DNA from: Chryseobacterium endalhagicum | GTDB taxonomy: Bacteria > Bacteroidota > Bacteroidia > Flavobacteriales > Weeksellaceae | NCBI RefSeq assembly: GCF_016745235.1 | Contig: NZ_JAELVM010000001.1 | Span: 2,121,856 to 2,185,855, forward strand | Direction: 5' to 3' | DNA: 64,000 nucleotides | Shown here: positions 33,903 through 43,141 of the stretch, in pieces | Position numbering within the stretch: the first letter of the stretch is position 1 | Layout: each line of letters starts with the position of its first letter | Notes under the pieces: model-generated | Database searches by the model: none | Told to the model about the DNA's origin: nothing | What the model saw: only the letters and a program-made list of their open reading frames with translations | Program-made: the position numbers and the translations under genes

Positions 33903-34454
33903 TTAAAGTTTTAGATTTTCAATAATTTCATTCATCAATACTTGAATTTTATCTTTCGTATATAACCTTCCTATCTGAGCCAGTCCTACCAGCATAGACA
34001 GCAGTTCCAGTGCTTTCAGTCTGCAGTTTCTGATCTCCCGGAATTCTTTTTTTTCAATTCCGGATTCTAAAATTGCTGCAGTATGGGATAATATCGTTTC
34101 ATTGAATTCTTTCAGCTTCTCTGTAACCTTTTCTTCCAGTGAATGATAGTCGGAGGCCAAAGTTCCGGTTAGGCAGATCTGCCGTTTATCTATCAGAAAA
34201 AGATAATAATTAAAGAGGCCCTGCAGTTTTTCAGTTTCCGTAAGAGCTTTCTGGGATTGTTCCAGGCTCAGAATCCTTTGCTGATGAACTTCAATAATGG
34301 CCAGGCACAGGTCTGCCTTGGTTGGAAAATGATAATGTATTGATGATGTTTTTATATTTATTTTCTTTGATATATCAGCATAACTGAACGCATTATATCC
34401 TTTCTCTATCAGAAATTGATTTCCGGTTTCAATAATTTTATCTTTGGTATTCAT
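33903..34454 (-). CDS. TetR/AcrR family transcriptional regulator
   Basis: A 183-residue TetR-type repressor. The N-terminal helix-turn-helix (about 8-55) reads GYNAFSYADISKKINIKTSSIHYHFPTKADLC, the family signature. The C-terminal ligand-binding domain is divergent. It is the first gene of a two-gene operon with a DUF4442 thioesterase-like protein. A near-perfect palindrome overlaps its start codon, which suggests autorepression. The DUF4442 partner makes acyl-CoA or fatty-acid sensing a reasonable guess, not more. Confidence 0.92.
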   Translation of the reverse strand: MNTKDKIIETGNQFLIEKGYNAFSYADISKKINIKTSSIHYHFPTKADLCLAIIEVHQQRILSLEQSQKALTETEKLQGLFNYYLFLIDKRQICLTGTLASDYHSLEEKVTEKLKEFNETILSHTAAILESGIEKKEFREIRNCRLKALELLSMLVGLAQIGRLYTKDKIQVLMNEIIENLKL

Positions 34455-34479
34455 TATCTATCTATTAGTAGGTAGATAA
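34454..34479. promoter_or_regulatory. Candidate TetR operator
   Basis: TTATCTATCTA (34454-34464) and TAGGTAGATAA (34469-34479) are 11-nt inverted arms with one mismatch around TTAG. They overlap the TetR start codon and the expected transcription start. Placement and symmetry suit autorepression. Confidence 0.55.
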
Positions 34480-34637
34480 AAGTACAAAATAAAAATGATT
34501 TTCAAAATTTTAATTTAAAAACCTGATTAATCAATATTTTAGAGGGAAATAAAGGAATTGGTTAGATTTTTGAAGATTAAAGTATAACCAAAACGCTATA
34601 AGACAAAAGTTTTATAGAAAAATCAAAATATTTTCCA

Positions 34638-35660
34638 TTGAAACTCATAACATTCACAAAAGAAGGCATTTACTGTCCGCAGGGAAAATTCTATATTGAT
34701 CCCTGGAGACCTGTGGATTTAGCCGTCATCACCCACGGACACGCTGATCATGCCCGCTGGGGAATGAAAAAATACCTTTGCCATCATTATACCAAACCCA
34801 TTCTCTATCAAAGAATCGGGATCGATATTGAATGCCAGAGCGTAGAGTATGGAGAAACTGTTACCATCAACGGGGTAAAGGTTTCGCTGCATCCTGCCGG
34901 CCACATCATCGGCTCTGCACAGGTACGATTGGAATACAAAGGCTATGTCACCGTCATATCCGGAGATTATAAAGTTCAGGAGGACGGACTGAGTACACCG
35001 TTTGAGCTGGTAAAATGCAACGAATTTGTAACAGAAAGCACTTTCGGACTGCCTATCTACAACTGGCTGGAGGTTCCGGATCTGAATAAAAAACTTCAAA
35101 CCTGGGTGCTTAAAAACCAGGAAAATTCAAAGACATCCGTATTTATAGGCTATTCATTGGGAAAAGCCCAGCGTATTATGAAAGCGGTGGAAGGTTTAGG
35201 GAAAATATACACCCATTATTCCATCGGAAAACTGAATGAAGCCTTTGAATCCGTAGGAATTGAGCTTCCTGATTACACAATTGCCGATTTCAGGGAAAAT
35301 GCAAAAGAAGTCCAGCATCAGATCGTTATTGTGCCGCCGGCGCTTTTAGACAGCAGTATCATCAGAAAAATACCCGATGCTGCCACAGCCATCTGTTCAG
35401 GATGGATGCAGGTCCGCGGGGCAAGAAGATGGCGCAGTGCGGATGCCGGATTTGCCATGAGCGATCACGCCGACTGGAAAGGATTACTGCAGGCCGTGAA
35501 AGCTACAGAAGCTGAAATTGTACACGTCACCCACGGGCAGACTGAAATATTTTCAAAATATCTGAATGAAATAGGCATCAAAGCGGATGTTGTACAGACC
35601 CAGTTCGGTGAAGATGAGGAAGAAGCAGAAAAAGAAATCATTGAAAACCCGGAGCCATGA
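34638..35660 (+). CDS. Ligase-associated DNA exonuclease (MBL fold, Artemis/SNM1-like)
   Basis: A 340-residue metallo-beta-lactamase/beta-CASP-type nuclease found with bacterial ATP-dependent ligases. The zinc motif is THGHADHARWG (H-x-H-x-D-H), further metal ligands are in HPAGHIIGSAQV and SGDYKV, and the C-terminal SDHADWKGLLQAV and VTHGQTEIF belong to the beta-CASP part. The best start is a TTG at 34638, with the protein beginning at MKLITFTKEGIYC. Its stop overlaps the ligase start (ATGA). It is the first gene of a DNA-repair operon and likely trims DNA ends. Confidence 0.9.
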   Translation: MKLITFTKEGIYCPQGKFYIDPWRPVDLAVITHGHADHARWGMKKYLCHHYTKPILYQRIGIDIECQSVEYGETVTINGVKVSLHPAGHIIGSAQVRLEYKGYVTVISGDYKVQEDGLSTPFELVKCNEFVTESTFGLPIYNWLEVPDLNKKLQTWVLKNQENSKTSVFIGYSLGKAQRIMKAVEGLGKIYTHYSIGKLNEAFESVGIELPDYTIADFRENAKEVQHQIVIVPPALLDSSIIRKIPDAATAICSGWMQVRGARRWRSADAGFAMSDHADWKGLLQAVKATEAEIVHVTHGQTEIFSKYLNEIGIKADVVQTQFGEDEEEAEKEIIENPEP

Positions 35661-37237
35661 AACATTTTGCAGACCTTATCAATGCCTTGGAAACCACCAA
35701 TAAGACCAATGCAAAAATAGAAGCCATCATTGATTATCTGGAACGCGCACCGGATGAAGATAAAGTATGGTTTATTGCCCTGTTTACCGGAAAAAGGCCC
35801 AAAAGGAATGTCAATACCAATTACATGAAAGAATGGGCGCTGGAGATTACAAAACTGCCGTTCTGGCTGTTTCAGGAAAGCTATTCTTCAGTGGGAGATC
35901 TTGGTGAAACCCTTTCCCTGATCCTTCCCCCGCCTTCGGAAAAAATTGAGCGTACCCTTTCCCAATGGATGACAGATATTGTTAATTTAAAAGAGAAGTC
36001 AGAAAGTGAGAAGAAAGAATTTGTCCTCCATTCATGGAACGGATTGGATTATACGGAACGTTTGATCTTCAATAAATTACTGGGAGGAAGTTTCAGGATT
36101 GGGGTTTCCGATAAAACTTTGATCAATGCCCTGACCAAATTTTCTTCCCAGGAATCCAGCACACTGATGCACAGCCTGATGGGTAAATGGATTCCCGGAG
36201 AGGTTTCATTTCAGGAACTGATCTCGGCAGAAAATATAAATCCGGACAATTCAAAACCCTATCCTTTCTGCCTGGCCTATCCGCTGGAAAAAGAACTGCA
36301 GGAACTGGGGAATCCTGAAGACTGGCAGATAGAATATAAATGGGACGGAATCCGTGGCCAGATTATTAAAAGGAACGATGAAGTCTTTATCTGGTCCCGG
36401 GGTGAAGAGCTTGTCACAGACCAGTTCCCGGAAATAAAAGAGACGGTTCTCCTCATGAAAGGCAACTTTGTTTTAGATGGAGAAATACTTGCGGTAAAGG
36501 ATTCTAATGTTTTAAATTTTAATGAATTACAGAAAAGATTAAACAGGAAAACTTTAACCAAAAAAATGCTGGCAGATATTCCGATTGAAGTTTTTGTTTA
36601 TGATCTTTTAGAACTGGAAGGAACCGATCTCCGAGAAAAATCAATGGCATCAAGAAGGGCTATGCTGGAAGAATTACTGCTGAATGAAGCACCTCAGAAT
36701 ATTAAACTTTCAGAGGTTATTAGGTTTGAAAACTGGAATGATCTTAATGCGATACGGGAAGGATCCAGAGACATCAACAGTGAAGGCTTGATGCTGAAAC
36801 AGAAAAATTCCCCTTATCATGCCGGCCGGAAAAAAGGCGACTGGTGGAAGTGGAAAGTAAGTCCGCTGACAATTGATGCCGTCTTGATTTATGCCCAAAA
36901 AGGAAGCGGAAGAAGAAGCGCCTACTACACCGATTACACTTTTGCCGTAAAAAACGGAGACGCCCTGGTAACCATTGCAAAAGCTTATTCCGGCCTTACC
37001 GACAAAGAAATCATGGAGGTCAGTAAGTTTGTCAACAAAAATGCCATTGAAAAATTTGGGCCCGTGCGGACGGTAAAAGCAGAACTGGTATTTGAGATCG
37101 CCTTTGAAGGAATAGGTTTCAGCAGCAGGCATAAAAGCGGCGTGGCTTTAAGGTTTCCAAGAATTGTAAGATGGCGGAAAGACAAAACGGTGGATGAAAT
37201 AGACGAACTTGAAGAAATAAAAAAACTGATCCAATAA
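35657..37237 (+). CDS. ATP-dependent DNA ligase
   Basis: A 526-residue ATP-dependent ligase of the LigB/LigC-like bacterial group. Domains are an N-terminal helical DNA-binding region (about 1-200), the nucleotidyltransferase with the AMP-accepting lysine K228 in EYKWDGIRG, motif III-like FVLDGEIL, motif IV SEGLMLKQ, motif V WWKWKVSPLTIDAV, and a C-terminal OB fold. It is translationally coupled to the upstream exonuclease (ATGA overlap) and followed after 1 nt by the helicase. The cluster is thought to repair DNA damage independently of the essential NAD-dependent ligase. Confidence 0.95.
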   Translation: MKHFADLINALETTNKTNAKIEAIIDYLERAPDEDKVWFIALFTGKRPKRNVNTNYMKEWALEITKLPFWLFQESYSSVGDLGETLSLILPPPSEKIERTLSQWMTDIVNLKEKSESEKKEFVLHSWNGLDYTERLIFNKLLGGSFRIGVSDKTLINALTKFSSQESSTLMHSLMGKWIPGEVSFQELISAENINPDNSKPYPFCLAYPLEKELQELGNPEDWQIEYKWDGIRGQIIKRNDEVFIWSRGEELVTDQFPEIKETVLLMKGNFVLDGEILAVKDSNVLNFNELQKRLNRKTLTKKMLADIPIEVFVYDLLELEGTDLREKSMASRRAMLEELLLNEAPQNIKLSEVIRFENWNDLNAIREGSRDINSEGLMLKQKNSPYHAGRKKGDWWKWKVSPLTIDAVLIYAQKGSGRRSAYYTDYTFAVKNGDALVTIAKAYSGLTDKEIMEVSKFVNKNAIEKFGPVRTVKAELVFEIAFEGIGFSSRHKSGVALRFPRIVRWRKDKTVDEIDELEEIKKLIQ

Positions 37238-37238
37238 T

Positions 37239-39692
37239 TTGAAAACATTTGAAAATACCAACGGATTTAAAGTCATTCAGCAATGGATGGCTGATAAAGG
37301 TATTTCCCCTTTCAAATTCCAGATAGACACCTGGCAGAAATTCGGAAACGGATACAGCGGAATGGTGGTTGCCCCCACCGGTTTTGGTAAGACATTTTCC
37401 GTTTTCCTTGCCCTGATCTCAGATTTTATGAATCATCCGGAACAATACAAAAAAGGATTGAAAATGATCTGGATCACTCCCCTTCGGTCCCTTTCCAAAG
37501 ATATTGCCAAAGCCATGCAGGAAGCGATGGATGAAATAGGCCTCGACTGGACCGTAGGAGTAAGAAACGGAGATACAGAGCAGAAAATAAAACAGCAGCA
37601 GATCCGGAATATGCCGGAAATACTGGTCGTTACCCCCGAAAGTCTCCACCTGCTTTTAGGCCAGAAAAATCACATCCGGTTCTTTCAGGACACGAAATGT
37701 GTGGCAGTTGACGAATGGCATGAATTACTGGGTTCAAAGCGTGGAGTCATGGTGGAACTCGCCATCTCACAAGTAAGAAAATACGTCCCAAAAATAAAAA
37801 TATGGGGAATTACGGCTACCATTGGAAATCTGAATGAGGCCATGGATGTTTTAATTCCTTATAACATCAAAAAGACCAAAATCACAGCCAAAGAACATAA
37901 AAAAATAGACATTATCCCCGTAATTCCTGATGAGATTGAAATTTTACCGTGGGCTGGGCATTTGGGAGCAAAACTGGCCGACAAAATAGTTCCGATTATT
38001 CTGGATTCAAAATCTACCATTGTTTTCACCAATACCCGGAGCCAGAGTGAAATGTGGTATCAGCTGCTGTTGAGCGCCTATCCGGATTTCGCAGGCCAGA
38101 TTGCCATTCACCACAGCTCCATTGATGCCCATCTCCGGATCTGGATTGAAGAAAATTTAAGCTCCGGAAAGCTGAAAGCCGTAGTTTCCACTTCATCTTT
38201 AGATCTCGGCATCGATTTTAAGCCGGTAGACACTGTCATCCAGATTGGCTCGGCAAAAGGTGTGGCAAGATTCCTGCAGCGGGCCGGACGAAGCGGACAC
38301 TCCCCTTTTGAAACCTCTAAAATTTACTGCGTTCCCACCCATTCACTGGAACTGATCGAAGTGGCGGCATTAAAAGAAGCGGTAAAACAGAAAGTCATAG
38401 AACCCCGCGATCCGCAGGTCCTGTGTTTCGATGTGCTGGTTCAGTTTCTGATGACTCTTGCAGTAGGTGACGGATTCTATCCCGAAGAAACCTTTGAAAG
38501 AATTAAAAAAGTATTTGCATTCCAGGAAATGACCCCGGAAGAATGGAAAAGCATCCTGGATTTTCTGACCATTGGCGGAAGTGTATTAAAAAGCTATGAA
38601 GAGTTTCACAAGATTGTGATCATGGAAGACGGCCTTTACAAAGTGACCTCCCGGAAAATCGCCATGCTTCACCGTATGAATATGGGCGTTATTGTAAGCG
38701 ATGCCATGCTGAAAGTAAAATTTATTTCTGGCGGTTATATCGGAATGGTGGAAGAATATTTTATCTCAAAATTAAAAAAAGAAGAAAAATTTATTCTTGC
38801 CGGACGGACTCTTGAAGTAGCCATGATTAAAGATATGACCGTATACGTCCGTGCAGCAAAAGGAAAAGCCATGGCTCCGAGTTATTTGGGCGGAAGGCTT
38901 CCTTTAAGCTCCAATTTAGGTCATTTTTTAAGAGAAAAGCTCTCCCACGCCCTTAATCCGAAAGCTTCAGAAAAAGAACTGAAATTTTTGCATCCATTAC
39001 TCGCCAACCAGGAAAAACATTCCCATATTCCCAAAGATGATGAATTTCTGGTCGAACTGATCAAAAACCGGGAAGGCTATCACCTGTTTATGTATCCTTT
39101 TGAAGGCCGTCTGGTCCACGAAGTCATGGCAGCCCTCATTGCGTACCGTATTTCAAAGCTCGCTCCCATCTCCTTTTCTATGGCGATGAATGATTATGGT
39201 TTTGAACTGTTCAGCGACAAGGAAATTCCGTTAAACGAAGATAATCTTCATAAAATCCTGACCCGGGACAATCTGATGAATGATGTGATCGCCAGCATCA
39301 ATTCCGCAGAAATGGCAAGACGGAAATTCCGTGATATTGCTGTAATCTCAGGAATGGTGATCCAGAATTACGCCGGAAAACAACGTTCCAACAAATCATT
39401 ACAAAGCTCTGCAGGCCTTATTTTTAAAGTTCTGGAAGATTATGACCCCGATCATTTCCTTGTAAGACAGGCCTACACCGAAGTCTTCAATATGCAGCTG
39501 CAGGAACAGCGCCTCGTGGAAGCCTTTAAAAGAATTGAAAAATCAAAAATCATTTTAAAATATTCCCATACCTTTACTCCATTGAGTTTCCCGATCAAGG
39601 TAGACAGCCTGAGGCAGACGCTTTCCAGTGAAAGTCTGGATGCAAGGATCAGGAAGATGGTGGAACAGGCGGGGAAGAGTTTTAGAGTTTAA
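37239..39692 (+). CDS. Ligase-associated Lhr-like DEXH-box helicase
   Basis: An 817-residue superfamily 2 helicase of the Lhr type associated with ATP-dependent ligases. Motif I is APTGFGKTFSVFLALI, motif II is AVDEWHELLG (DEWH), motif III WGITATIG, motif V SSLDLGIDF and motif VI QRAGRSGHSPFE. A long C-terminal Lhr-core/winged-helix region follows. The start is a TTG at 37239, one nucleotide after the ligase stop. It likely unwinds or anneals damaged DNA together with the exonuclease, ligase and PdeM. Downstream, 221 nt containing a palindromic repeat separate it from pdeM. Confidence 0.95.
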   Translation: MKTFENTNGFKVIQQWMADKGISPFKFQIDTWQKFGNGYSGMVVAPTGFGKTFSVFLALISDFMNHPEQYKKGLKMIWITPLRSLSKDIAKAMQEAMDEIGLDWTVGVRNGDTEQKIKQQQIRNMPEILVVTPESLHLLLGQKNHIRFFQDTKCVAVDEWHELLGSKRGVMVELAISQVRKYVPKIKIWGITATIGNLNEAMDVLIPYNIKKTKITAKEHKKIDIIPVIPDEIEILPWAGHLGAKLADKIVPIILDSKSTIVFTNTRSQSEMWYQLLLSAYPDFAGQIAIHHSSIDAHLRIWIEENLSSGKLKAVVSTSSLDLGIDFKPVDTVIQIGSAKGVARFLQRAGRSGHSPFETSKIYCVPTHSLELIEVAALKEAVKQKVIEPRDPQVLCFDVLVQFLMTLAVGDGFYPEETFERIKKVFAFQEMTPEEWKSILDFLTIGGSVLKSYEEFHKIVIMEDGLYKVTSRKIAMLHRMNMGVIVSDAMLKVKFISGGYIGMVEEYFISKLKKEEKFILAGRTLEVAMIKDMTVYVRAAKGKAMAPSYLGGRLPLSSNLGHFLREKLSHALNPKASEKELKFLHPLLANQEKHSHIPKDDEFLVELIKNREGYHLFMYPFEGRLVHEVMAALIAYRISKLAPISFSMAMNDYGFELFSDKEIPLNEDNLHKILTRDNLMNDVIASINSAEMARRKFRDIAVISGMVIQNYAGKQRSNKSLQSSAGLIFKVLEDYDPDHFLVRQAYTEVFNMQLQEQRLVEAFKRIEKSKIILKYSHTFTPLSFPIKVDSLRQTLSSESLDARIRKMVEQAGKSFRV

Positions 39693-39693
39693 A

Positions 39694-39846
39694 GTGATGA
39701 GTGATGAGTTGTGTTGCGGGATGCGGGGTCCGAGGGTCATAGTGTTGGAGAGTTTTAGAGTGATAGCTGTCGGAACCGGAAAATGTGAAAAAAACGACAA
39801 ATATCTGGTGGCTGAGGCTCCCGAAGCCACCAGCAGCGGTTTTGCC
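39694..39846 (-). repeat. Palindromic intergenic repeat, copy B
   Basis: An inverted copy of 26508-26660. The hairpin arms are CTGGTGGC (39805-39812) and GCCACCAG (39826-39833). The accompanying GAGTTTTAGAGTGATAGCT and GTCATAGTGTTGG stretches match copy A in complement. It separates the helicase from pdeM, genes that are normally adjacent, so it seems to have inserted within the operon. Confidence 0.75.
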
Positions 39847-39913
39847 CATCCTATCCGCCTTCTCAGGTTCCTTCACCCTTTAACCTCAAATAATCATCAA
39901 ATACTACAAGAAA

Positions 39914-40558
39914 TTGAACATCGCAGTAAAAAATATCACTCTCAACAACGAAGTCTTCACTTTGACCAATCAACGTGCAGCGTTTTGGAAAAAGGAAAAA
40001 GCATTGATCCTGTCTGATCTTCATATCGGAAAGACCGCTCATTTCCGGAAAAACGGGATTGCGCTGGCCAATCATATTATGAAAAGTGATCTGGAGAGGC
40101 TTTCCGTTCTTATTGAATATTTTCAGCCGGAAAAATTCATCGTGGTCGGAGATCTGCTTCATGCCGGAGATAACTCGGATGTAGATGAATTCTGCAGCTG
40201 GAGAAGCCAGTATCCTGATCTTCAGTTTTATCTTATTAAAGGAAATCATGACCGCCTGTCTGCGGCACTGGAGAAGAAACTATGCCTGAATTTTAAATCT
40301 GATTTTCTGACCATCCGCGATTTTACCCTGATTCATGATTTTGATAAAAAACGTCCGGAATTTCAGATTACAGGACATATTCATCCCGGTGTTGTATTGA
40401 ATTCTTCAGTGAAAAGCATACGGCTTCCCTGCTTTGTTCAGACGGACAACCAGCTGCTGCTTCCGGCATTCAGTGAATTTACAGGGTTGGATACCAAAAA
40501 TATTCCCAAAGGCGGAAAATTCTTTGTGTTTACGGATGCGGAGATTCATGAAGTCTAA
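39914..40558 (+). CDS. pdeM: Ligase-associated DNA damage response endonuclease PdeM
   Basis: A 214-residue calcineurin-like metallophosphoesterase. The metal-binding series is complete: LILSDLHIGKTAHFRK, VVGDLLHAGDNSD, IKGNHDRLS and TGHIHPG. The protein appears to start with a TTG at 39914 (MNIAVKNITLNNE), giving the normal family N terminus. It is the fourth member of the exonuclease-ligase-helicase-PdeM set and is probably a nuclease acting on damaged DNA. The gap before it contains a palindromic repeat, so it may rely on readthrough or its own promoter. A bidirectional terminator follows. Confidence 0.88.
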   Translation: MNIAVKNITLNNEVFTLTNQRAAFWKKEKALILSDLHIGKTAHFRKNGIALANHIMKSDLERLSVLIEYFQPEKFIVVGDLLHAGDNSDVDEFCSWRSQYPDLQFYLIKGNHDRLSAALEKKLCLNFKSDFLTIRDFTLIHDFDKKRPEFQITGHIHPGVVLNSSVKSIRLPCFVQTDNQLLLPAFSEFTGLDTKNIPKGGKFFVFTDAEIHEV

Positions 40559-40596
40559 GGGTGAGGTTAAGATTAAGGTTGAGTGTGTAAGCGGAA

Positions 40597-40626
40597 AAAG
40601 ACTGCCCGGTAACAGACAGTCTTTGA
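40597..40626. terminator. Bidirectional terminator between pdeM and an MFS gene
   Basis: AAAGACTG (40597-40604) and CAGTCTTT (40617-40624) form an 8-bp stem with a 12-nt loop between two convergent genes. A-rich sequence precedes the hairpin, giving a T-run on the minus strand. Confidence 0.65.
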
Positions 40627-40647
40627 AAATATAATAAACAGGTGAAA

Positions 40648-41868
40648 TTATTTTTGATTTTTGCTTAAACGGATGCTGTACATCGTAATGACTACCGTTG
40701 CGAATAAAAACAAAGCTCCGATCCATGGTGTACTCGCCAGTCCAAGAGAAGAAGTTACCACAATACCTCCTGTATACGAACCAATCGCAATCCCGATATT
40801 GAAAGCGGCAATATTAATTCCTGAAGCTACATCTTCGGTTCCCGGAAGTTCTTTTTCCGCAATCTGAACCACTAAAAGCTGCAGTCCCGGCACGCTGGCA
40901 AAAGAAAGACCTCCCAAAAGAAATAAGGTGATAATGCTTAAGATCTGATTACCCGCAGTGAAATAAAATGCCAGCAAAACTAATCCCTGAGCTCCAAACA
41001 TCCACAGAAGTGCTTTTAAAGGATTTTTATTCGCCGTTTTTCCTCCTAAAAGATTTCCCAAAGCAATCGCAATCCCGTAAATAAGCAGAATAAAAGTAAC
41101 CGTAGACTCCTGAAATCCTGTAATTTCCTGTAAAATCGGGGATAAATACGTGAAAACAACAAATGTTCCTCCATATCCCATGGCTGTCATTAAAAAGGCG
41201 AAAATCATCCGTCTGTTTCCAAATACTTTGGGAAGGCTTTTCAGAGAAGCAGTCTGGTCGCTTTTAAGGTTTTTCGGAACCAGAAGCATACTCGCGATCA
41301 AACCAATAATCCCCAGGATAGAAACCCCGATAAAAGTGGCTCTCCATCCAAAATGCTGCCCAATAAAAGTTCCCAGTGGAACTCCCGTTACAATGGCAAG
41401 AGTAAGCCCTGCAAACATGATGGAAATGGCTGTTGCTCTTTTCTCTTCCGGTACCAGCGATGCAGCAATGGTTGAACCGATGGAAAAGTAAACGCCGTGC
41501 GCAAATCCCGTCAGAATTCTGGCCATCACCAGCGTTATAAATCCGGGAGCAACCGAAGCCAGTCCGTTTCCGATCACGAAAAGCAGCATGATTGAAATTA
41601 ACAGGATTTTACGGGGAATTTTCCCTGTCAGAGCCGTGAGAATAGGTGCGCCGATAGCCACTCCAATCGCGTATAGGCTTACCAGAAGACCTGCCGAAGG
41701 AATGCTGATTCCCAAATCACCCGCCACCGTAGGAAGAAGTCCTACAATCACAAATTCAGTGGTTCCTATTCCGAATGCACTGATGGTTAATGCCCACAAA
41801 GCAGCAGGCAGCCCTTTGCTCTTTACGGCAGACTTTGTATTGATCTGTATTTCTTTTTGATAATTCAT
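40648..41868 (-). CDS. MFS transporter (AraJ/YdhP-like)
   Basis: A 406-residue, 12-helix major facilitator protein. The first helix (LPAALWALTISAFGIGTTEFVIVGLLPTVA) and TGKIPRKILL in loop 2-3 are characteristic of the AraJ/YdhP drug- or sugar-efflux branch. The ATG at 41866-41868 is preferred; an ATG at 41901 would add a polar stretch of 11 residues. A TetR regulator is encoded divergently across a 152-bp gap containing an inverted repeat, so export of a toxic compound under TetR control is likely. Confidence 0.9.
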   Translation of the reverse strand: MNYQKEIQINTKSAVKSKGLPAALWALTISAFGIGTTEFVIVGLLPTVAGDLGISIPSAGLLVSLYAIGVAIGAPILTALTGKIPRKILLISIMLLFVIGNGLASVAPGFITLVMARILTGFAHGVYFSIGSTIAASLVPEEKRATAISIMFAGLTLAIVTGVPLGTFIGQHFGWRATFIGVSILGIIGLIASMLLVPKNLKSDQTASLKSLPKVFGNRRMIFAFLMTAMGYGGTFVVFTYLSPILQEITGFQESTVTFILLIYGIAIALGNLLGGKTANKNPLKALLWMFGAQGLVLLAFYFTAGNQILSIITLFLLGGLSFASVPGLQLLVVQIAEKELPGTEDVASGINIAAFNIGIAIGSYTGGIVVTSSLGLASTPWIGALFLFATVVITMYSIRLSKNQK

Positions 41869-41947
41869 TGTATTGTTATTTGTAGTGTTTTGACTAGGCA
41901 AATTTCCGATGAATTATTCTATTATAAAAATTATTTAAATTCTAGTT

Positions 41948-41969
41948 AATTATCAGAATAATGATAGTT
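41948..41969. promoter_or_regulatory. Inverted repeat between MFS and TetR genes, candidate operator
   Basis: AATTATCA (41948-41955) and TGATAGTT (41962-41969) are inverted 8-nt arms with one mismatch and a 6-nt spacer, midway between the divergent genes. The position suits control of both. Confidence 0.45.
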
Positions 41970-42020
41970 TGTTTTTTTGATCAAAAATTCCGTTCCTTTG
42001 CATTAAAGTCAGCATTTCTT

Positions 42021-42611
42021 ATGAAAAAATCAGAAGCAACCCGCCTGAACATCCTGCAGAAAGCCTTTGAACTGATCTACGCAAAAGGATATCAGACCAC
42101 CAGTGTGGATGAGATCATTGCTACGACACAGGTTACAAAAGGCGCTTTCTATTATCACTTTAAAACCAAAGATGAAATGGGTCTGGCGATCATCAATGAA
42201 CTTCTGAAAAACAACTTTAAAAGTACTTTTATTGAACCGCTTCAAAACACTGACAATCCGCTGGAAAGCATCTACCAGCAGGTATATGATATTTTGATGG
42301 AAAACGATTTTTTAAAGGTAGAATATGGCTGCCCCGCTTCCAATTTCACCCAGGAAATGGCTCCCTGGCATATGGATTTCACCAAAGCCCTGAATGAGCT
42401 TTCCGGACGCTGGGAAAATGCGATGATCACCTGTATTGAAAACGGAAAGAAGCAAGGTTCTGTAAAAGAAAAGGTCAATGCCAGAGAAATCGCGGTTTTT
42501 GTGATGTCCGGCTATTGGGGAGTGCGGAATTTAGGAAAATTAGAGAATTCAAAATCAGCATATCTTATTTATTTAAAAGGACTTAGATCTTATTTTGATT
42601 CTCTTCAATAA
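42021..42611 (+). CDS. TetR/AcrR family transcriptional regulator
   Basis: A 196-residue TetR-type repressor. The helix-turn-helix (GYQTTSVDEIIATTQVTKGAFYYHFKTKDEMG) is canonical and the C-terminal domain resembles the TetR_C group that senses small lipophilic or cationic molecules (YGCPASNFTQEMAPW). The ATG at 42021 is chosen because the upstream in-frame extension is not family-like. It could control the divergent MFS gene, the downstream three-gene operon, or both. A perfect 26-bp palindrome begins 12 nt after its stop codon. Confidence 0.92.
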   Translation: MKKSEATRLNILQKAFELIYAKGYQTTSVDEIIATTQVTKGAFYYHFKTKDEMGLAIINELLKNNFKSTFIEPLQNTDNPLESIYQQVYDILMENDFLKVEYGCPASNFTQEMAPWHMDFTKALNELSGRWENAMITCIENGKKQGSVKEKVNAREIAVFVMSGYWGVRNLGKLENSKSAYLIYLKGLRSYFDSLQ

Positions 42612-42622
42612 TTTTTTTATCA

Positions 42623-42648
42623 AAAAACATACTAACTAGTATGTTTTT
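42623..42648. promoter_or_regulatory. Perfect 26-bp palindrome, candidate TetR operator
   Basis: Two 12-bp perfect arms (AAAAACATACTA, 42623-42634, and its complement, 42637-42648) flank AC. Five nucleotides later, TACCTTTG (42653-42660) matches the -7 element for the downstream operon. This places the palindrome across the -33 region, ideal for repression. An AT-rich terminator for the TetR gene is the alternative reading. Confidence 0.7.
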
Positions 42649-42680
42649 GTTATACCTTTGAAGCATTCAAAAAAATCATC

Positions 42681-43139
42681 ATGTACCAGACGCTTACTTT
42701 TCTGCATTCCTCATTCCGGTGGATCGTTTTATTAAGTCTTGTTTATGCCATCTGGAGAGCTTTCAGAGGGTATTTTTATCAAAAGTCATTTTCAAAAACC
42801 GATGATTCGGTACGCCACTGGACGGCAACCATCGCTCACATCCAATTGATTCTGGGGATTATATTCTATATTAAAAGTCCTATTGTAAAGTATTTCTGGA
42901 AAAATTTCAGTGAAGCGAAAGAATCTTTGGACCTGCTTTTCTTTGGGATAATTCATATTTCTCTTATGATCACTGCTGTTGTCCTGATCACCATTGGTTC
43001 CGCTTTAGCCAAGAGAAAAGATACAGACCCGGAAAAATTTAAAACCATACTAATCTGGTTCACTATTGCGCTTGCCGTTATTTTTATAGCGATCCCGTGG
43101 CCGTTCTCCCCTTTTGTTAACAGACCTTATTTCAGATAA
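42681..43139 (+). CDS. Four-helix membrane protein of unknown function
   Basis: A 152-residue integral membrane protein with four predicted helices (about 8-28, 48-68, 85-105, 122-145). A conserved-looking histidine lies near the first helix (LTFLHSSFRW) and others in HWTATIAHIQLILG and IIHISLMITAV. The spacing of histidines in helices is reminiscent of small cytochrome b-like proteins, but no firm heme-ligand assignment can be made. It begins a three-gene operon with a DUF3817 membrane protein (2-nt gap) and a rhodanese, behind a palindromic operator. Confidence 0.7.
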   Translation: MYQTLTFLHSSFRWIVLLSLVYAIWRAFRGYFYQKSFSKTDDSVRHWTATIAHIQLILGIIFYIKSPIVKYFWKNFSEAKESLDLLFFGIIHISLMITAVVLITIGSALAKRKDTDPEKFKTILIWFTIALAVIFIAIPWPFSPFVNRPYFR

Positions 43140-43141
43140 TT

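Noticed and set aside
42623..42648. Reading the 26-bp palindrome purely as a terminator of the TetR gene
   Set aside because: The stem is AT-rich and directly abuts a -7 element. Operator is the better reading, though termination is not excluded.
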